From Stappia sp. WLB 29 (lineage in GTDB: Bacteria; Pseudomonadota; Alphaproteobacteria; Rhizobiales; Stappiaceae), in contig NZ_JALBGD010000005.1 of assembly GCF_023507705.1 (NCBI RefSeq), forward strand, positions 1 to 64,000: 64,000 nucleotides of DNA. Reading direction: 5' to 3'. Position 1 is the stretch's first letter. The number at the start of each line of letters is the position of its first letter. The notes below the pieces were generated by a model. That model ran no database searches and was not told the DNA's origin. It was given only the letters and a program-made list of their open reading frames with translations. Shown here piece by piece: positions 15,834 through 25,007 of the stretch. The position numbers and the translations under genes were made by a program.

Positions 15834-17216
15834 ATGACTTTCGTGGAACTTTTGCCGATCTACATGTTCGTGGCGCTCGCGCTGCTGCTGTTCACCGGCT
15901 TTCCCGTCGCCTTCATCCTCGGCGGTGTCGGCCTCGGCTTCGCATTCCTGGCCCAGGAACTGGGCGCCTTCAACGTCGCCCGCCTCGTTATCCTGCCCAG
16001 CCGCATCTTCGGCAGCACCATGGAAAACCCGGTGCTGGTGGCCATTCCCATGTTCACCTTCATGGGCACGATGCTGGAAAAATCCGGCGTCGCGAAGGAC
16101 CTGCTGCAATGCCTGCAGGTGCTGACGCGGCGGGTGCCGGGCGGCCTTGCCCTGTCGGTGACGCTGATGGGCACGATCATGGCCGCGACGACGGGCATCA
16201 TCGGCGCCTCGGTGGTGATGATCACCCTGCTGGCGCTGCCCGTGATGCTGGAGCGCAACTACAACATCCCGCTGGCGACCGGTACCATCGCCGCCTCCGG
16301 CACGCTCGGCATCCTGATCCCGCCGTCGATCATGCTGGTGATCATGTCGGACCTGATGTCGATCCCGGTCGGCACCGTGTTCGTCGCGGCCATCGTTCCG
16401 GGCCTGCTGCTGTCGGCGCTCTACACGATCTACATCATCGTGCTGTGCCGCATCCGACCGCAGCTCGCCCCGCCGCTGCCCGACGACATCGGCCCGTCCA
16501 CCCGGGGCGAATTCTGGACGATGATCCTGAGGAGCTTCATCCCGCCGGTCTTCCTGATCGTCGTGGTGCTCGGCTCGATCTTCGCCGGTCTCGCCACTCC
16601 GACGGAGGCCGCCGGCGTCGGCGCCCTCGGCTCCACGCTGCTCGCCTTCCTCAACCGCCAGCTCACCTTCCAGGTGATGAAGGATGTCTGCTACCGCTCG
16701 GCGCTCACCGGCGCCATGCTGTTCGGCATCTTCCTCGGCGCCACCTGCTTCTCGCTGGTGTTCCGCTGGCTCGGCGGCGATGCGCTGATCGACGAGTTCA
16801 TCGCCTGGGCAGGCGTCGGCCCCTGGGGGATCCTCTTCGTGCTGATGGGGATGGTGTTCTTCCTCGGCTTCTTCTTCGACTGGGTCGAGATCACCCTGAT
16901 CGTGCTGCCGGTCTTCGGACCGATCGTCGCCGGCCTCGACTTCGGCGACCATCTGGCCGGGTTCGAGGGCGTCGGCGAGGTGGCGCTGATCTGGTTCACG
17001 ATCCTCGTGTCGACGAACCTGCAGACATCGTTCCTGACCCCACCCTTCGGCTTCGCGCTCTTCTACATGAAGGGCGTGGCGCCTCCGGGCGTGACGATCC
17101 AGCACATCTACAGGGGCATCATTCCCTTCGTGATGCTGCAGCTCATGGGTCTTGCGCTGTGCATGCTCTTCCCGGGCATCGTCCTGTGGCTACCTAACGC
17201 ATTGCTCGGCAACTGA
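15834..17216 (+). CDS. dctM: TRAP large permease
   Basis: Channel subunit of the TRAP transporter, 460 residues and about 12-13 helices, using the sodium or proton gradient to move the solute delivered by DctP. Typical DctM signatures are the TGFPVAFILGGVGLGFA start, ATTGIIGASVVMITLLALP, TIAASGTLGILIPPSIMLV and the TPTEAAGVGALG motif in the second half. The ATG at 15834 follows GGAGAG. It is the last gene of dctPQM, and a strong terminator follows. Confidence 0.96.
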   Translation: MTFVELLPIYMFVALALLLFTGFPVAFILGGVGLGFAFLAQELGAFNVARLVILPSRIFGSTMENPVLVAIPMFTFMGTMLEKSGVAKDLLQCLQVLTRRVPGGLALSVTLMGTIMAATTGIIGASVVMITLLALPVMLERNYNIPLATGTIAASGTLGILIPPSIMLVIMSDLMSIPVGTVFVAAIVPGLLLSALYTIYIIVLCRIRPQLAPPLPDDIGPSTRGEFWTMILRSFIPPVFLIVVVLGSIFAGLATPTEAAGVGALGSTLLAFLNRQLTFQVMKDVCYRSALTGAMLFGIFLGATCFSLVFRWLGGDALIDEFIAWAGVGPWGILFVLMGMVFFLGFFFDWVEITLIVLPVFGPIVAGLDFGDHLAGFEGVGEVALIWFTILVSTNLQTSFLTPPFGFALFYMKGVAPPGVTIQHIYRGIIPFVMLQLMGLALCMLFPGIVLWLPNALLGN

Positions 17217-17234
17217 CGTCTGTGGCCTAATGCT

Positions 17235-17275
17235 GCCCCGCCCGCGCGTTTACCCGCGCGGGCGGGGCATTTCTT
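17235..17275 (+). terminator. Terminator of the first TRAP operon
   Basis: A perfect 14-bp stem, GCCCCGCCCGCGCG (17235-17248) with CGCGCGGGCGGGGC (17255-17268), 6-base loop, followed by ATTTCTTT. Confidence 0.85.
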
Positions 17276-17311
17276 TGCGCGGACGGGATTTCGGCAAGCG
17301 GGGGGCTGGGC

Positions 17312-18655
17312 ATGGCGGACAGCGACAGCAACGGGCAGCCGCCTGTGGGCGAGCCGCATCTTCCCGGCTTTGCGCCCCATCCCGCCCGCGATCTCGTCCT
17401 CGGCGAGCTGCACGCCCGCCCGTTCCGGCCGCTCGTCGGGCCGCGCGTCTTCCTGCGCTACGGCTTCACCGTCGACGATGCGGGCGTGGAGGCGGACCGC
17501 GACTGGTTCGCCGGCTATTGCCGCTCCCTCGGCCTGCAGGGGCCGGGCGAGGCCGAACGGCATCATCTGGTGGAGATCGGCGAGGGGGTGCTGCGCCGCG
17601 AGCGGCACGGCGAGTTCCTCACCTATACATGGGACGGGCCGCTCGATGCCGCCGCTCCGGCCGAGGCGGCGCCCGCCGGCCATCCCTTCGGCGCCCGCTT
17701 CCGCGCGCCCGGCCCGATGATGGTCGCCGTGCGCTGCGACGTGGTGCCGGCGGACGGGGAGGCCTTTTCCCGGCGCTTCGCCCTGTTCGACCGCACCAGC
17801 CTGTGCGTCTCGCAGACCGGCGGCGGCGCCTCGCTCATCGCCACCGACTTCCGCCAGGACCGCGACGGCCTCACCCGCATCCTCGTCGGCGACCGCTCGC
17901 TGTCGCCCGTGCAGGCCGGCGCCCAGTGCCAGCGGCTGCTGGAGCTGGAGACCTACCGCCTCTTCGCCATGCTCGGCCTTGCCGAGGCGCAGCGCCAGAT
18001 GCCGCGCGTCTCGGCCATCGAGGATGCGCTGCTGGCGCTGGCCGAGCGCATGCGCACCAGCGACGGGCTGGAGGCCAACCGCGCCCTGCTCGGCGAGCTG
18101 ATGCGCCTTGCCGCCGACCTGGAGGCGAGCGCGGCCGAGAGCGCCTATCGCTTCGGCGCCAGCCGGGCCTATTACGGCATCGTCCGCCAGCGGCTGGAAA
18201 CCTTCGGCGAGGACCAGCAGGACGGCTATTTCACCTTCACCCAGTTCCTGTCGCGACGGCTGGCACCCGCCATGCGCACCTGCGAGACGCTCGAGGAGCG
18301 CCAGGTCAAGCTGTCGGAAAAGCTCGCCCGTGCCGCCACCTTGCTGCGCACCCGCGTCGACGTCGAGCTGCAGGAGCACAACCGCTCGCAGCTCGCCGCC
18401 ATGAACCGCCGCGCCCGGCTGCAGCTGCGCCTGCAACAGACGGTCGAGGGCCTCTCGGTCGCCGCCGTCAGCTACTACGTGGTCGGGCTGATCGCCTATC
18501 TCGCCAAGGGCGCCAAGACCGGGCCGCTGGCAGCCATGCTGCCCTCGCCCGAGCTGATGACCGGCCTTGCCGTGCCGGTGGTGCTCGCCGCCGTCTTCCT
18601 CACCGTCCGCCGCATCCGCCGCCACCACAGCGAGGAAGACCACGGCGAGGGGTGA
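17312..18655 (+). CDS. DUF3422 membrane-anchored protein
   Basis: A 447-residue protein of the DUF3422 family, widespread in Alphaproteobacteria and of unknown function. It begins with the usual HPARDLVLGELHARPF segment (residues 23-38). The large N-terminal soluble part has charged helices (around 300-370, with ERQVKLSEKLARAATLLRTR likely coiled). Two C-terminal helices (VAAVSYYVVGLIAYLA and LMTGLAVPVVLAAVFLTV) anchor it in the membrane, leaving a short charged tail. It stands alone between two transcription stops and has a GGGGG-rich leader before the ATG at 17312. Confidence 0.9.
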   Translation: MADSDSNGQPPVGEPHLPGFAPHPARDLVLGELHARPFRPLVGPRVFLRYGFTVDDAGVEADRDWFAGYCRSLGLQGPGEAERHHLVEIGEGVLRRERHGEFLTYTWDGPLDAAAPAEAAPAGHPFGARFRAPGPMMVAVRCDVVPADGEAFSRRFALFDRTSLCVSQTGGGASLIATDFRQDRDGLTRILVGDRSLSPVQAGAQCQRLLELETYRLFAMLGLAEAQRQMPRVSAIEDALLALAERMRTSDGLEANRALLGELMRLAADLEASAAESAYRFGASRAYYGIVRQRLETFGEDQQDGYFTFTQFLSRRLAPAMRTCETLEERQVKLSEKLARAATLLRTRVDVELQEHNRSQLAAMNRRARLQLRLQQTVEGLSVAAVSYYVVGLIAYLAKGAKTGPLAAMLPSPELMTGLAVPVVLAAVFLTVRRIRRHHSEEDHGEG

Positions 18656-18677
18656 GGAGGAGGGGGCGCCACCTCCA

Positions 18678-18920
18678 CGGCCGTCATCCCGGCCGCGCGC
18701 AAGCGCAGAGCCGGGAACCATTGGCACCCTCGGCAAGCATGAGGCGGCAGCGCATCACCACCTCCACCGCTGTCATACCTGCGAAGGCAGGTATCCAGTA
18801 TCCGCTGGGGCGGATGGTGGCGCGAAGGCAGCCGCCACCGGCGTTCCGGAGCGCTACCACAAGCGCCCTCGGCTCGCCGGTCCCGGCTCGCGCTTCACTT
18901 GCCCGGGAGGACGCCAGAGA
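18678..18920 (+). repeat. Composite three-hairpin intergenic repeat, copy B
   Basis: Same element as at 69-307 but in plus orientation. Unit 1 is at about 18681-18735 (CCGTCATCCCGG...CCGGGA, CCATTGGCACCCTCGGC). Unit 2 at 18770-18805 is identical over 36 bases to copy A. A diverged unit 3 (GGTCCCGG...CCGGGAGGAC) ends about 18915. The gene-free stretch 18656-19040 holds only this repeat and the cytochrome c terminator. Confidence 0.8.
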
Positions 18921-18950
18921 GTCAGGCGCCCTCTCCCGCGCTCCAAAAAC

Positions 18951-18980
18951 AAAAAAGAGAGCCGCTCGGGGGAACGGCTC
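18951..18980 (-). terminator. Terminator of the cytochrome c gene
   Basis: GAGCCG (18959-18964) pairs with CGGCTC (18975-18980). The six As at 18951-18956, with more further left, form the U-run on the minus strand. Confidence 0.75.
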
Positions 18981-19040
18981 CCTTCAAACTCTCATGTCGC
19001 TGATGCGCGCGTCATGCGCTCCCGCCCGCGGCGGGGCGGG

Positions 19041-19439
19041 TCACTTCTTGCTGCCGTCGGCGGCGAACTGCGCCAGATAGGCGATCACGTTGGCGCGCTC
19101 GTCTTCCTTCTTCAGGCCGGCAAACGCCATCTTGCCCTTCGGGATGACCTTCTTCGGCGCTTCGAGATAGGCCGACAGCGTCTCGGCATCCCAGGTCTTG
19201 CCCGCTTCCTTGCCTTCCAGCAGCGCCGGCGAATACTTGTAGTCCTCGATATGGCCCCAGGCCGCGTCGACGACGCCGTTCAGCTGCGGGCCGACCTTGT
19301 TCTTGGCGCCCTCGCCGACGGCATGGCAGGCCATGCACTTGCGGAACACCTTCTCACCTGCAGCGGCATCGCCCTCGGCCTGGGCGCTCGCGGAGAATGC
19401 GAGCACGGCGGCGCCGGCCAGCAACACAAGACGTTTCAT
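19041..19439 (-). CDS. Periplasmic class I cytochrome c
   Basis: A 132-residue exported cytochrome with a signal peptide (1-21, ending AQA), one haem c site CMACH (about 35-39), and the distal Met ligand in IPKGKMAFAGL. The size and pattern (GPQLNGVV, KYSPALL) match the cytochrome c2/c550 family that shuttles electrons between the bc1 complex and an oxidase. Monocistronic; the ATG at 19439 is preceded by GGGAGAAAG. Confidence 0.92.
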   Translation of the reverse strand: MKRLVLLAGAAVLAFSASAQAEGDAAAGEKVFRKCMACHAVGEGAKNKVGPQLNGVVDAAWGHIEDYKYSPALLEGKEAGKTWDAETLSAYLEAPKKVIPKGKMAFAGLKKEDERANVIAYLAQFAADGSKK

Positions 19440-19661
19440 AGACTTTCTCCCAAGACTTCTCTTCGAACGGTCGGACGCTGGTCCGTCTTTCGCCTGGCTT
19501 GCAGACGGCGGGAACACTAGCACGATACCGCCGCGCGTCATCCTGCCCCTGCCGAGGCAACATGTCGCATTTTTTCGAAACGAGAGTCCCTTTCGGCCAA
19601 TTCGAAGTCAATTCTGCTTCTCGATTGGGGCAGCGGGCGCCGCCGCGTGTGATGGTCCGTC

Positions 19662-20621
19662 TCAGCCGTCGGCCAGCGCCTCTGCCACGCTTTTCTCGGG
19701 CTGGGCCAGCCACTGGTCCAGCCCGTCGTCCCAATAGGGGGAGGGGCCGTAGAGCTTCGCCATGAAGTCGATGAACACCCGCACCTTGGCCGGCAGGAAG
19801 CGGCGGCTGGGGTAGACCGCATGCAGGCCGACATTCTTGGAGGCGCGATAGTGCGGCAGCACGATGCGCAGCTTGCCCTCGCGCAGCTCCGGGCCGATGT
19901 CCCAGGTCGAGCGCAGCGCGATGCCGAGCCCGGCCAGCAGCGCCTCGCGCACCACCTCGCTGGAATTGGTGCGGATCGGCCCGCCCGTGCGCACGATCTC
20001 GATGCCCTGCGGCCCGGCCAGTCGCCAGGTCTCCTGCTGGGTGGTTGAGATGCAGGCATGCCGGTTCTGCAGCTGCTCGATGGTCTGCGGCGCGCCGCAG
20101 CGCTCCAGATAGGACGGGGCGGCGCACAGCACCCGGTGCACCGGCGCCAGCCGCCGGGCGACGAGGCTGGAATCCTCCAGCTCGGCGATGCGGATGGCGA
20201 GGTCGTAGCCTTCGCCGACGATGTCGATGAACTCGTCGGACAGGTCCAGATTGAACGACAGGTCCGGATTGTCGGCGAGGAACGCACCAAGATGCGGGGC
20301 GATATGCATGCGGCCGAAAGCGGTCGGCGCGCTGACCTTCAGCGTGCCGCGCGCCAGCGCCGAGCGGCGGGTGACGAAGGTCTCCGCCTCCTCGATCGAG
20401 GCGAGGATCGCCACCACCCGCTTGTAGTAGCCCTGTCCCGCCTCCGTCAGCGCCAGCTGGCGGGTCGTGCGTTGCAGCAGCCTTGTGCCCAGCCGGTCTT
20501 CCAGCCGGCGCAGCCGTTTCGACACCACGGCGGGAGACAGGCCCATTTCGCGCCCGGCGGCGGACATGCTGCCGGCAGCCACCACCCTGGCGAAGATTTC
20601 CATGTCGGGAAAATCGGTCAT
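19662..20621 (-). CDS. LysR-family regulator divergent from glcDEF
   Basis: A 319-residue regulator of the common LysR group with N-terminal helix-turn-helix (FARVVAAGSMSAAGREMGLS, then PAVVSKRLRRLEDRLGTRLL) and the substrate-binding domain SAPTAFGRMHIAPHLGAFL. The ATG at 20621 was preferred; an in-frame TTG two codons upstream is possible. Divergent placement 183 bp from glcD suggests it controls glycolate oxidation genes, by neighbourhood only. No paired operator was obvious to me in the gap. Confidence 0.85.
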   Translation of the reverse strand: MTDFPDMEIFARVVAAGSMSAAGREMGLSPAVVSKRLRRLEDRLGTRLLQRTTRQLALTEAGQGYYKRVVAILASIEEAETFVTRRSALARGTLKVSAPTAFGRMHIAPHLGAFLADNPDLSFNLDLSDEFIDIVGEGYDLAIRIAELEDSSLVARRLAPVHRVLCAAPSYLERCGAPQTIEQLQNRHACISTTQQETWRLAGPQGIEIVRTGGPIRTNSSEVVREALLAGLGIALRSTWDIGPELREGKLRIVLPHYRASKNVGLHAVYPSRRFLPAKVRVFIDFMAKLYGPSPYWDDGLDQWLAQPEKSVAEALADG

Positions 20622-20804
20622 TTTCAACGCACCGGACTTGGTTCTTGTAAATCTTCAACGCTTTATAACGGACAAGCCGTCTGGCATGTTTCGCGGGGTG
20701 CCGTTGCCGTCCGGCATCGCAAAACTGTCTCAACCTTGATATTACGCGGGATGACGCCCGCCGGATCTAAAAAGCGGCGCGATTGTGTCGAGGGAGGAAA
20801 CGAC

Positions 20805-22301
20805 ATGAGCGGCATTGCCATGCCACGGCCGGACGAGGCCGTCCTGTCGCGTCGCGAGGAGATCGTGCGTGCCCTGAAGGAGATGGTGCCGGGCGAGGGC
20901 GTCATCGACACCGACATCGGCATGCGGGTCTACGAGACCGACGGCTTCAACGCCTATCGCCAGATGCCGATGGTCGTGGTCCTGCCGGAAACCGTCGAGC
21001 AGGTCTCGGCCGTGCTGCGCTATTGCCACGAGAACGGCGTCAAGGTCGTCCCGCGCGGCGCCGGCACCTCGCTGTCGGGCGGCGCCCTGCCGCTCGGCGA
21101 CGGCGTGCTCATGTCGATGATGAAGTTCAACAAGGTGCTGGACATCGATGCCGCCAACCGCGCCGTCGTCGCCCAGCCCGGCGTCACCAATCTCGGCATC
21201 ACCCGCGCGGTCGAGCATCTCGGCTTCTACTACGCGCCCGATCCCTCCTCGCAGATCGCCTGCTCCATCGGCGGCAACATCGCGGAAAATTCCGGCGGCG
21301 TGCACTCGCTGAAATACGGGCTGACCACCAACAACGTGCTCGGCCTGGAAATGGTGCTGATCACCGGCGAGGTGATCCGCCTCGGCGGTAAGCATCTCGA
21401 TTCGGAAGGCTACGACCTGCTTGCGCTGATGACCGGGTCGGAAGGCCTGCTCGGCGTCGTCACCGAGGTCACCGTGCGCATCCTGCAGAAGCCGGAGACG
21501 GCGCGAGCCGCGCTCGTCGGCTTCCCCTCCAGCGAGGCCGGCGGCCAGTGCGTCGCCGAGATCATCGGCGCCGGCATCATTCCCGGCGGCATGGAGATGA
21601 TGGACGAGCTTGCCATCAACTTCGCCGAGGACTTCGTCAATGTCGGCTACCCGCGCGAGGCCGGCGCGCTGCTGATCGTCGAGCTCGACGGGCCCGAGGC
21701 CGAGGTCGACCATCTGCTTTCCGAGGTCGAGGCCATCGCCCGGCGCAACGGCGCCAGTTCCTTGCGCGTCTCCACCTCGGAGGAGGAGCGTCTCGCCTTC
21801 TGGGCCGGGCGCAAGTCGGCCTTTCCGGCGGTGGGGCGCATCTCGCCCGACTATCTGTGCATGGACGGCACCATTCCCCGCCGCGCCCTGCCGCAGGTCC
21901 TCGCCCGCATGCGCGAGCTCTCCGAAAAGCACGGGCTGCGCTGCGCCAACGTCTTCCATGCCGGCGACGGCAACCTGCATCCGCTCATCCTCTACGATGC
22001 CAACAAGCCGGGCGAGCTGGAGCGGGCGGAGGATTTCGGCGCCGACATCCTGCGGCTGTGCGTCGAGGTCGGCGGCGTCTTGACCGGGGAGCACGGCGTC
22101 GGCATCGAGAAGCGCGACCTGATGCCGGTGATGTTCTCCGAGGACGACCTCAAGCAGCAGCAGCGGGTCAAGTGCGCCTTCGACCCCAAGCAGCTGCTCA
22201 ATCCGGGCAAGGTGTTCCCGGAGTTGCACCGCTGCGCGGAGCTCGGACGCATGCATGTCAGCAAGGGGCAGCTGCCCTTCCCGGACATTCCGCGCTTCTG
22301 A
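20805..22301 (+). CDS. glcD: Glycolate oxidase FAD subunit GlcD
   Basis: A 498-residue FAD-linked dehydrogenase that oxidises glycolate (and often D-lactate) to the 2-oxoacid. FAD_binding_4 signatures are VVPRGAGTSLSGGALPL and PSSQIACSIGGNIAENSGG. The C-terminal FAD-oxidase domain carries NVFHAGDGNLHP and TGEHGVGIEKRDLM, and ends FDPKQLLNPGKVFPE. The ATG at 20805 follows AGGGAGGA. It is first in glcDEF, with glcE 61 bp downstream. Confidence 0.96.
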   Translation: MSGIAMPRPDEAVLSRREEIVRALKEMVPGEGVIDTDIGMRVYETDGFNAYRQMPMVVVLPETVEQVSAVLRYCHENGVKVVPRGAGTSLSGGALPLGDGVLMSMMKFNKVLDIDAANRAVVAQPGVTNLGITRAVEHLGFYYAPDPSSQIACSIGGNIAENSGGVHSLKYGLTTNNVLGLEMVLITGEVIRLGGKHLDSEGYDLLALMTGSEGLLGVVTEVTVRILQKPETARAALVGFPSSEAGGQCVAEIIGAGIIPGGMEMMDELAINFAEDFVNVGYPREAGALLIVELDGPEAEVDHLLSEVEAIARRNGASSLRVSTSEEERLAFWAGRKSAFPAVGRISPDYLCMDGTIPRRALPQVLARMRELSEKHGLRCANVFHAGDGNLHPLILYDANKPGELERAEDFGADILRLCVEVGGVLTGEHGVGIEKRDLMPVMFSEDDLKQQQRVKCAFDPKQLLNPGKVFPELHRCAELGRMHVSKGQLPFPDIPRF

Positions 22302-22362
22302 CAGTTCGCGCTTCCGAAGAAGCGCCAATCTCGAACCCGCAAGCCAGGACGAGAAGATCAAG

Positions 22363-23580
22363 ATGCCCGACACGTTCAAGCCGCGCACGGCGGAGGAGGC
22401 CCGCGACGTCGTCCGCTGGGCGGCGGCCGAGCGCGAGCCGCTGGAAATCGTCGGCCAGGCCTCCAAGCGCGCCCTCGGGCGCCCGGTGCAGGCCGGCCAC
22501 GTGCTCGATATGTCCGGCCTTGCCGGCATCGAGCTCTACGAGCCGGAGGAACTGGTCCTCACCGCGCTGCCCGGCACGCCGATCGCCGAGATCGAGGCGG
22601 CGCTGGCGGCGAAGAATCAGGAGCTTGCCTTCGATCCGCTGGACTACGGGCCGCTGCTCGGCAACCCGGCGGGGCAGGGCACGCTCGGCGGCGTCATCGC
22701 CGCCAACCTTGCCGGCTCCAAGCGGCTGAAGCACGGGGCAGCGCGTGATCATGTGCTCGGCATGGACGCGGTCTCCGGGCGCGGCGAGATCTTCCATTCC
22801 GGCGGCCGGGTGGTGAAGAACGTCACCGGCTACGACCTGCCGCGCGCCCTGACCGGCTCCTGGGGCACGCTGGCGGTTGCCACCCGCATCACGCTGAAGG
22901 TGCTGCCGCGGGCGCAGACCGAGGCGACATTCCTGCTCTCCGGCCTCGGCGATGCCGAGGCGGCCACGGCGATGACCGCCGCCATGGGCTCCTCGGCCGA
23001 GGTCTCGGCCGCCGCCCATCTGCCCGCGGCCGCCGCGCAGGATCTTGCCGCGCGCGGCCATACGCTCTCCGGTCCCTCGACCCTGTTGCGGCTGGAGGGC
23101 TTCGGCCCCTCCGTCGACTACCGCTTCGAGCAGCTGCGCGCCCTGCTCGGCGCCGACCGGCCGGTCGTGCGGGTGGAGGCGGACGCCTCCCGCGCCCTGT
23201 GGCGGGCGGTGCGCGACGCAGAGGCCTTCGCCGGCACGGACGATCTCGTCTGGCGGCTCTCCGTCGCTCCGACCGCCGGTGCCGCCGTCGTCGCGCAGCT
23301 TGCCGGTCGGTTCGCCTGCAAGGCGTTCTACGACTGGTCGGGCGGCCTCGTCTGGCTCGCCGTGCCGGGCACTGATGCCCGCGCCGAGGCGATCCGCGCC
23401 GCCATCGCCGCTTGCGGCGGCGGCCATGCGACCCTGGTGCGCGCGCCTGCACCGCTGCGCTCTTCCATCCCCGTGTTCCAGCCCCAGCCGGCCCCGCTTG
23501 CCGCCCTTTCGGCCCGGCTCAAGGAGCAGTTCGACCCACACGGCATCCTCAACCCGGGCCGCATGACGGCGGGACACTGA
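22363..23580 (+). CDS. glcE: Glycolate oxidase FAD-binding subunit GlcE
   Basis: A 405-residue second flavin subunit. It contains the FAD_binding_4 half-domain (DPLDYGPLLGNPAGQGTLGG, then VIAANLAGSKRLKHGAARDH) and the strand HSGGRVVKNVTGYDLPRALT, typical of GlcE. It ends with FDPHGILNPGRM, as in GlcD-like proteins. The start at 22363 gives MPDTFKPRTAEEARDVV. The stop is followed two bases later by the glcF start. Confidence 0.95.
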   Translation: MPDTFKPRTAEEARDVVRWAAAEREPLEIVGQASKRALGRPVQAGHVLDMSGLAGIELYEPEELVLTALPGTPIAEIEAALAAKNQELAFDPLDYGPLLGNPAGQGTLGGVIAANLAGSKRLKHGAARDHVLGMDAVSGRGEIFHSGGRVVKNVTGYDLPRALTGSWGTLAVATRITLKVLPRAQTEATFLLSGLGDAEAATAMTAAMGSSAEVSAAAHLPAAAAQDLAARGHTLSGPSTLLRLEGFGPSVDYRFEQLRALLGADRPVVRVEADASRALWRAVRDAEAFAGTDDLVWRLSVAPTAGAAVVAQLAGRFACKAFYDWSGGLVWLAVPGTDARAEAIRAAIAACGGGHATLVRAPAPLRSSIPVFQPQPAPLAALSARLKEQFDPHGILNPGRMTAGH

Positions 23581-23581
23581 C

Positions 23582-24916
23582 ATGCAGACCAGTTTCTCCA
23601 TCCATCAGCTTGCCGACCCGCACATGGCGGAGTCGGAAAAGATCCTGCGCAAGTGCGTCCATTGCGGCTTCTGCACGGCGACCTGCCCGACCTTCGCCCT
23701 GCTCGGCGACGAGCTCGACAGCCCGCGCGGCCGCATCTACCTCATCAAGGAGATGCTGGAGAACGACCGGCCGGCCGATGCGCGCACCGTGCGCCATATC
23801 GACCGCTGCCTGTCCTGCCTCTCCTGCATGACGACCTGCCCCTCGGGCGTGCACTACATGCACCTGGTCGACCATGCCCGCGCCCATATCGAGAAGACCT
23901 ATCGCCGCCCGCTCGGCAACCGGATGGTGCGCTCGCTGCTGGCCTTCGTGCTGCCGCATCCCGGCCGCTTCCGCCTGTCGCTGGCCGCCGCCTTCTACGC
24001 CCGACCCTTCGCCGGCGTGCTGCGGGCGATGGGAGGCCCGTTCAAATCGCTGGGCGCGATGCTTTCGCTGGCGCCCATGAAGGCCCCCTCGCCGTCCTCG
24101 CTGAAGCCGGGGAGCGCCTATCCGCCCGCCGCTGCCGCCGCGCGCAAGGGCCGCGTCGCGCTTCTGACCGGCTGCGCCCAGCCGGTGCTGGCGCCGGAAA
24201 TCAACGAGGCGACCGTCCGCCTGCTCAACCGCGCCGGCGTCGAGGTGGTGCTACCCAGGGGCGAGGGCTGCTGCGGCGCGCTCGTCCATCACATGGGCCG
24301 CGAGGACGAGGCGCTCACCGACGCCCGCCGCAATGTCGATGCCTGGACGCGTGAGATCGAGGGCGAGGGGCTCGATGCCATCCTGATCACCGCGTCCGGC
24401 TGCGGCACGACGATCAAGGATTACGGCTTCATGCTGAAGGACGATCCGGCCTATGCGGAAAAGGCCGCCAGGGTCTCCGCGCTGGCCAAGGACGTCACCG
24501 AGTACTTGACCGGCCTCGACCTCGGCGCGCCGGTGCGCAAGACGGGTCTGACGGTCGCCTACCACTCGGCCTGCTCCATGCAGCACGGGCAGAAGATCAC
24601 CCGCCAGCCGAAGCAGCTGCTCACGGCGGCCGGCTTCGCCGTGCGCGACGTGCCGGAGGGGCATCTGTGCTGCGGCTCGGCCGGCACCTACAACATCCTG
24701 CAGCCGGACATCGCCCGGCGCCTGCGCGACCGCAAGGTCGCCAATATCGAGAAGACCGCGCCCGATCTCGTCGCCACCGGCAATGTCGGCTGCATCACCC
24801 AGATCGGCAGCGGGACGCAGCTGCCGGTGCTGCACACGGTGCTGCTGCTCGACTGGGCCTATGGCGGCCCGGAGCCGGCGCTCCTGGGCGAGGCCGGGCT
24901 GATGGCTTCCGCCTGA
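23582..24916 (+). CDS. glcF: Glycolate oxidase iron-sulfur subunit GlcF
   Basis: A 444-residue electron-transfer subunit of glycolate oxidase. Two 4Fe-4S motifs lie near the N-terminus (CVHCGFCTATCP and CLSCLSCMTTCPSG). Two CCG domains follow (GEGCCGALVHHMG and GHLCCGSAGTYNI), which hold a further cluster. It passes electrons from the flavin subunits to the quinone pool. It starts two bases after glcE and ends before a bidirectional terminator. Confidence 0.96.
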   Translation: MQTSFSIHQLADPHMAESEKILRKCVHCGFCTATCPTFALLGDELDSPRGRIYLIKEMLENDRPADARTVRHIDRCLSCLSCMTTCPSGVHYMHLVDHARAHIEKTYRRPLGNRMVRSLLAFVLPHPGRFRLSLAAAFYARPFAGVLRAMGGPFKSLGAMLSLAPMKAPSPSSLKPGSAYPPAAAAARKGRVALLTGCAQPVLAPEINEATVRLLNRAGVEVVLPRGEGCCGALVHHMGREDEALTDARRNVDAWTREIEGEGLDAILITASGCGTTIKDYGFMLKDDPAYAEKAARVSALAKDVTEYLTGLDLGAPVRKTGLTVAYHSACSMQHGQKITRQPKQLLTAAGFAVRDVPEGHLCCGSAGTYNILQPDIARRLRDRKVANIEKTAPDLVATGNVGCITQIGSGTQLPVLHTVLLLDWAYGGPEPALLGEAGLMASA

Positions 24917-24946
24917 GGCGGCATTTGCCGGACCGACAAACGAAAA

Positions 24947-24975
24947 ACCCCCGGGCGGCGGAACCGTCCGGGGGT
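24947..24975. terminator. Bidirectional terminator between glcF and the L,D-transpeptidase gene
   Basis: ACCCCCGGGCGG (24947-24958) pairs with CCGTCCGGGGGT (24964-24975), one G-U pair. An A-run lies on the left and TCTTGCTT on the right, so it can stop transcripts from both convergent genes. Confidence 0.85.
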
Positions 24976-25007
24976 CTTGCTTGCGGGGAACTTGCAGCAA
25001 AGCGGGT

